From positions 558,001-622,000 of the forward strand of contig CBDFLN010000002.1 in assembly GCA_965249215.1 (NCBI GenBank): a stretch of DNA of 64,000 bases, in the 5' to 3' direction. Positions 63,631 through 64,000 of the stretch are shown piece by piece (the first letter of the stretch is position 1; each line of letters begins with the position of its first letter). Made by a program: the position numbers and the translations under genes. The notes under the pieces were generated by a model. That model made no database searches. It was given only the letters and a program-made list of their open reading frames with translations, and was not told where the DNA came from. The DNA is from G963667675 sp965249215. Its GTDB lineage: Bacteria; Chloroflexota; Dehalococcoidia; Lucifugimonadales; UBA3495.

Positions 63631-64000
63631 TGAGCAAGACCTACCGTCCCTATGATCCAGACCAGCAGTTGCTTTTGCCAGCGGCAATGCGGGAGTGGTT
63701 GCCAGATGACCATCTGGCTTACTTCGTCTCCGACGTCGTGGACGAGTTGGAGCTATCGGAGATCACTGCCCGCTACGAGGGGGAGAGTAGAGGTGGCCCA
63801 CCGTATCATCCGCGGATGATGGTCAAGGTGTTGCTTTACGGTTACTGCGTCGGGGTGGCATCTTCCCGACGAATCGCCCAGCGACTCCACGAGGACATAG
63901 CCTTCCGTGTACTGGCGGCGAACAACACGCCGGATTTCCGGACCATCTCGGACTTCCGCAAGGACAATCTGGATGCGCTGTCGGGGCTGTTCTTGCAAGT
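63631..64000 (+). CDS. IS1182-family transposase, N-terminal part (3' end outside window)
   Basis: The ATG follows GGGGAGGCGGCG. The 123 visible residues, MSKTYRPYDPDQQLLLPAAM, REWLPDDHLAYFVSDVV, PPYHPRMMVKVLLYGYCVGVASSRRIAQRL and NNTPDFRTISDFRKDNL, are the DUF772-type N-terminal domain of IS1182/IS5-like transposases. The DDE domain would lie beyond the window. Confidence 0.9.

Overview
The window is GC-rich and densely coded, and looks like the chromosome of a deep-branching bacterium, most plausibly Chloroflexota (Dehalococcoidia/SAR202-like). This placement is inferred from the str-S10-spc-alpha gene order continuing into truA-rplM-rpsI, a DUF5671 membrane protein, and many short inverted repeats of the CATTCCCGC...GCGGGAAT type. 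No rRNA or tRNA gene was seen to test it.

Region 1 (1-1771, + strand) holds the 3' end of metK and a phosphoglucomutase/phosphomannomutase. Region 2 (1782-24232, - strand) is one continuous translation operon from a good sigma70-type promoter ahead of rpsL to a hairpin/T-run terminator behind rpsI: rpsL, rpsG, fusA, the S10 and spc operons, secY-adk-map-infA, and rpmJ-rpsM-rpsK-rpsD-rpoA-rplQ-truA-rplM-rpsI. tuf is absent between fusA and rpsJ. Several products carry low-complexity, mostly acidic extensions. The extreme case is S17, with about 380 extra residues built from a 22-residue repeat; L5, L4, RpoA and S3 are also extended.

Region 3 (24300-42094, mostly + strand) is metabolic and housekeeping: glyS with a 69-bp tandem duplication over its stop codon, a MazF-like toxin with an unknown partner, birA, two adjacent SDR genes of which the second has lost its catalytic Tyr and Lys, and a histidine operon (hisZ-like, hisG, a zinc-phospholipase-like gene, hisD, hisC, hisB). 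An in-frame repeat array splits hisC from hisB. Two unrecognised proteins may have nuclease-like folds.

Region 4 (42095-47700) and region 6 (53350-64000) are accessory DNA with many insertion sequences. They hold two 1719-bp IS1380-family copies with clear 5-bp target duplications, each splitting a small gene that can be rebuilt; a complete IS3-family element and a fragment of another; an IS6/IS240-like transposase and a frameshifted relative; an istB fragment; a toxin-antitoxin-like pair; and an hsdR whose 3' end is cut off by an IS1182-like element running off the window. Short hairpin elements, including two 28-nt perfect palindromes that differ by compensating changes, lie between these genes.

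Region 5 (47864-53333, + strand) is core again: a cysteinyl-tRNA synthetase fused to a GT2-type glycosyltransferase domain, the GTPase MeaB, a DUF429 protein and long-form HPF. The observations most worth following are the CysRS-GT2 fusion, the S17 tail, the hisC/hisB array, the degenerate SDR partner and the covarying palindromes.
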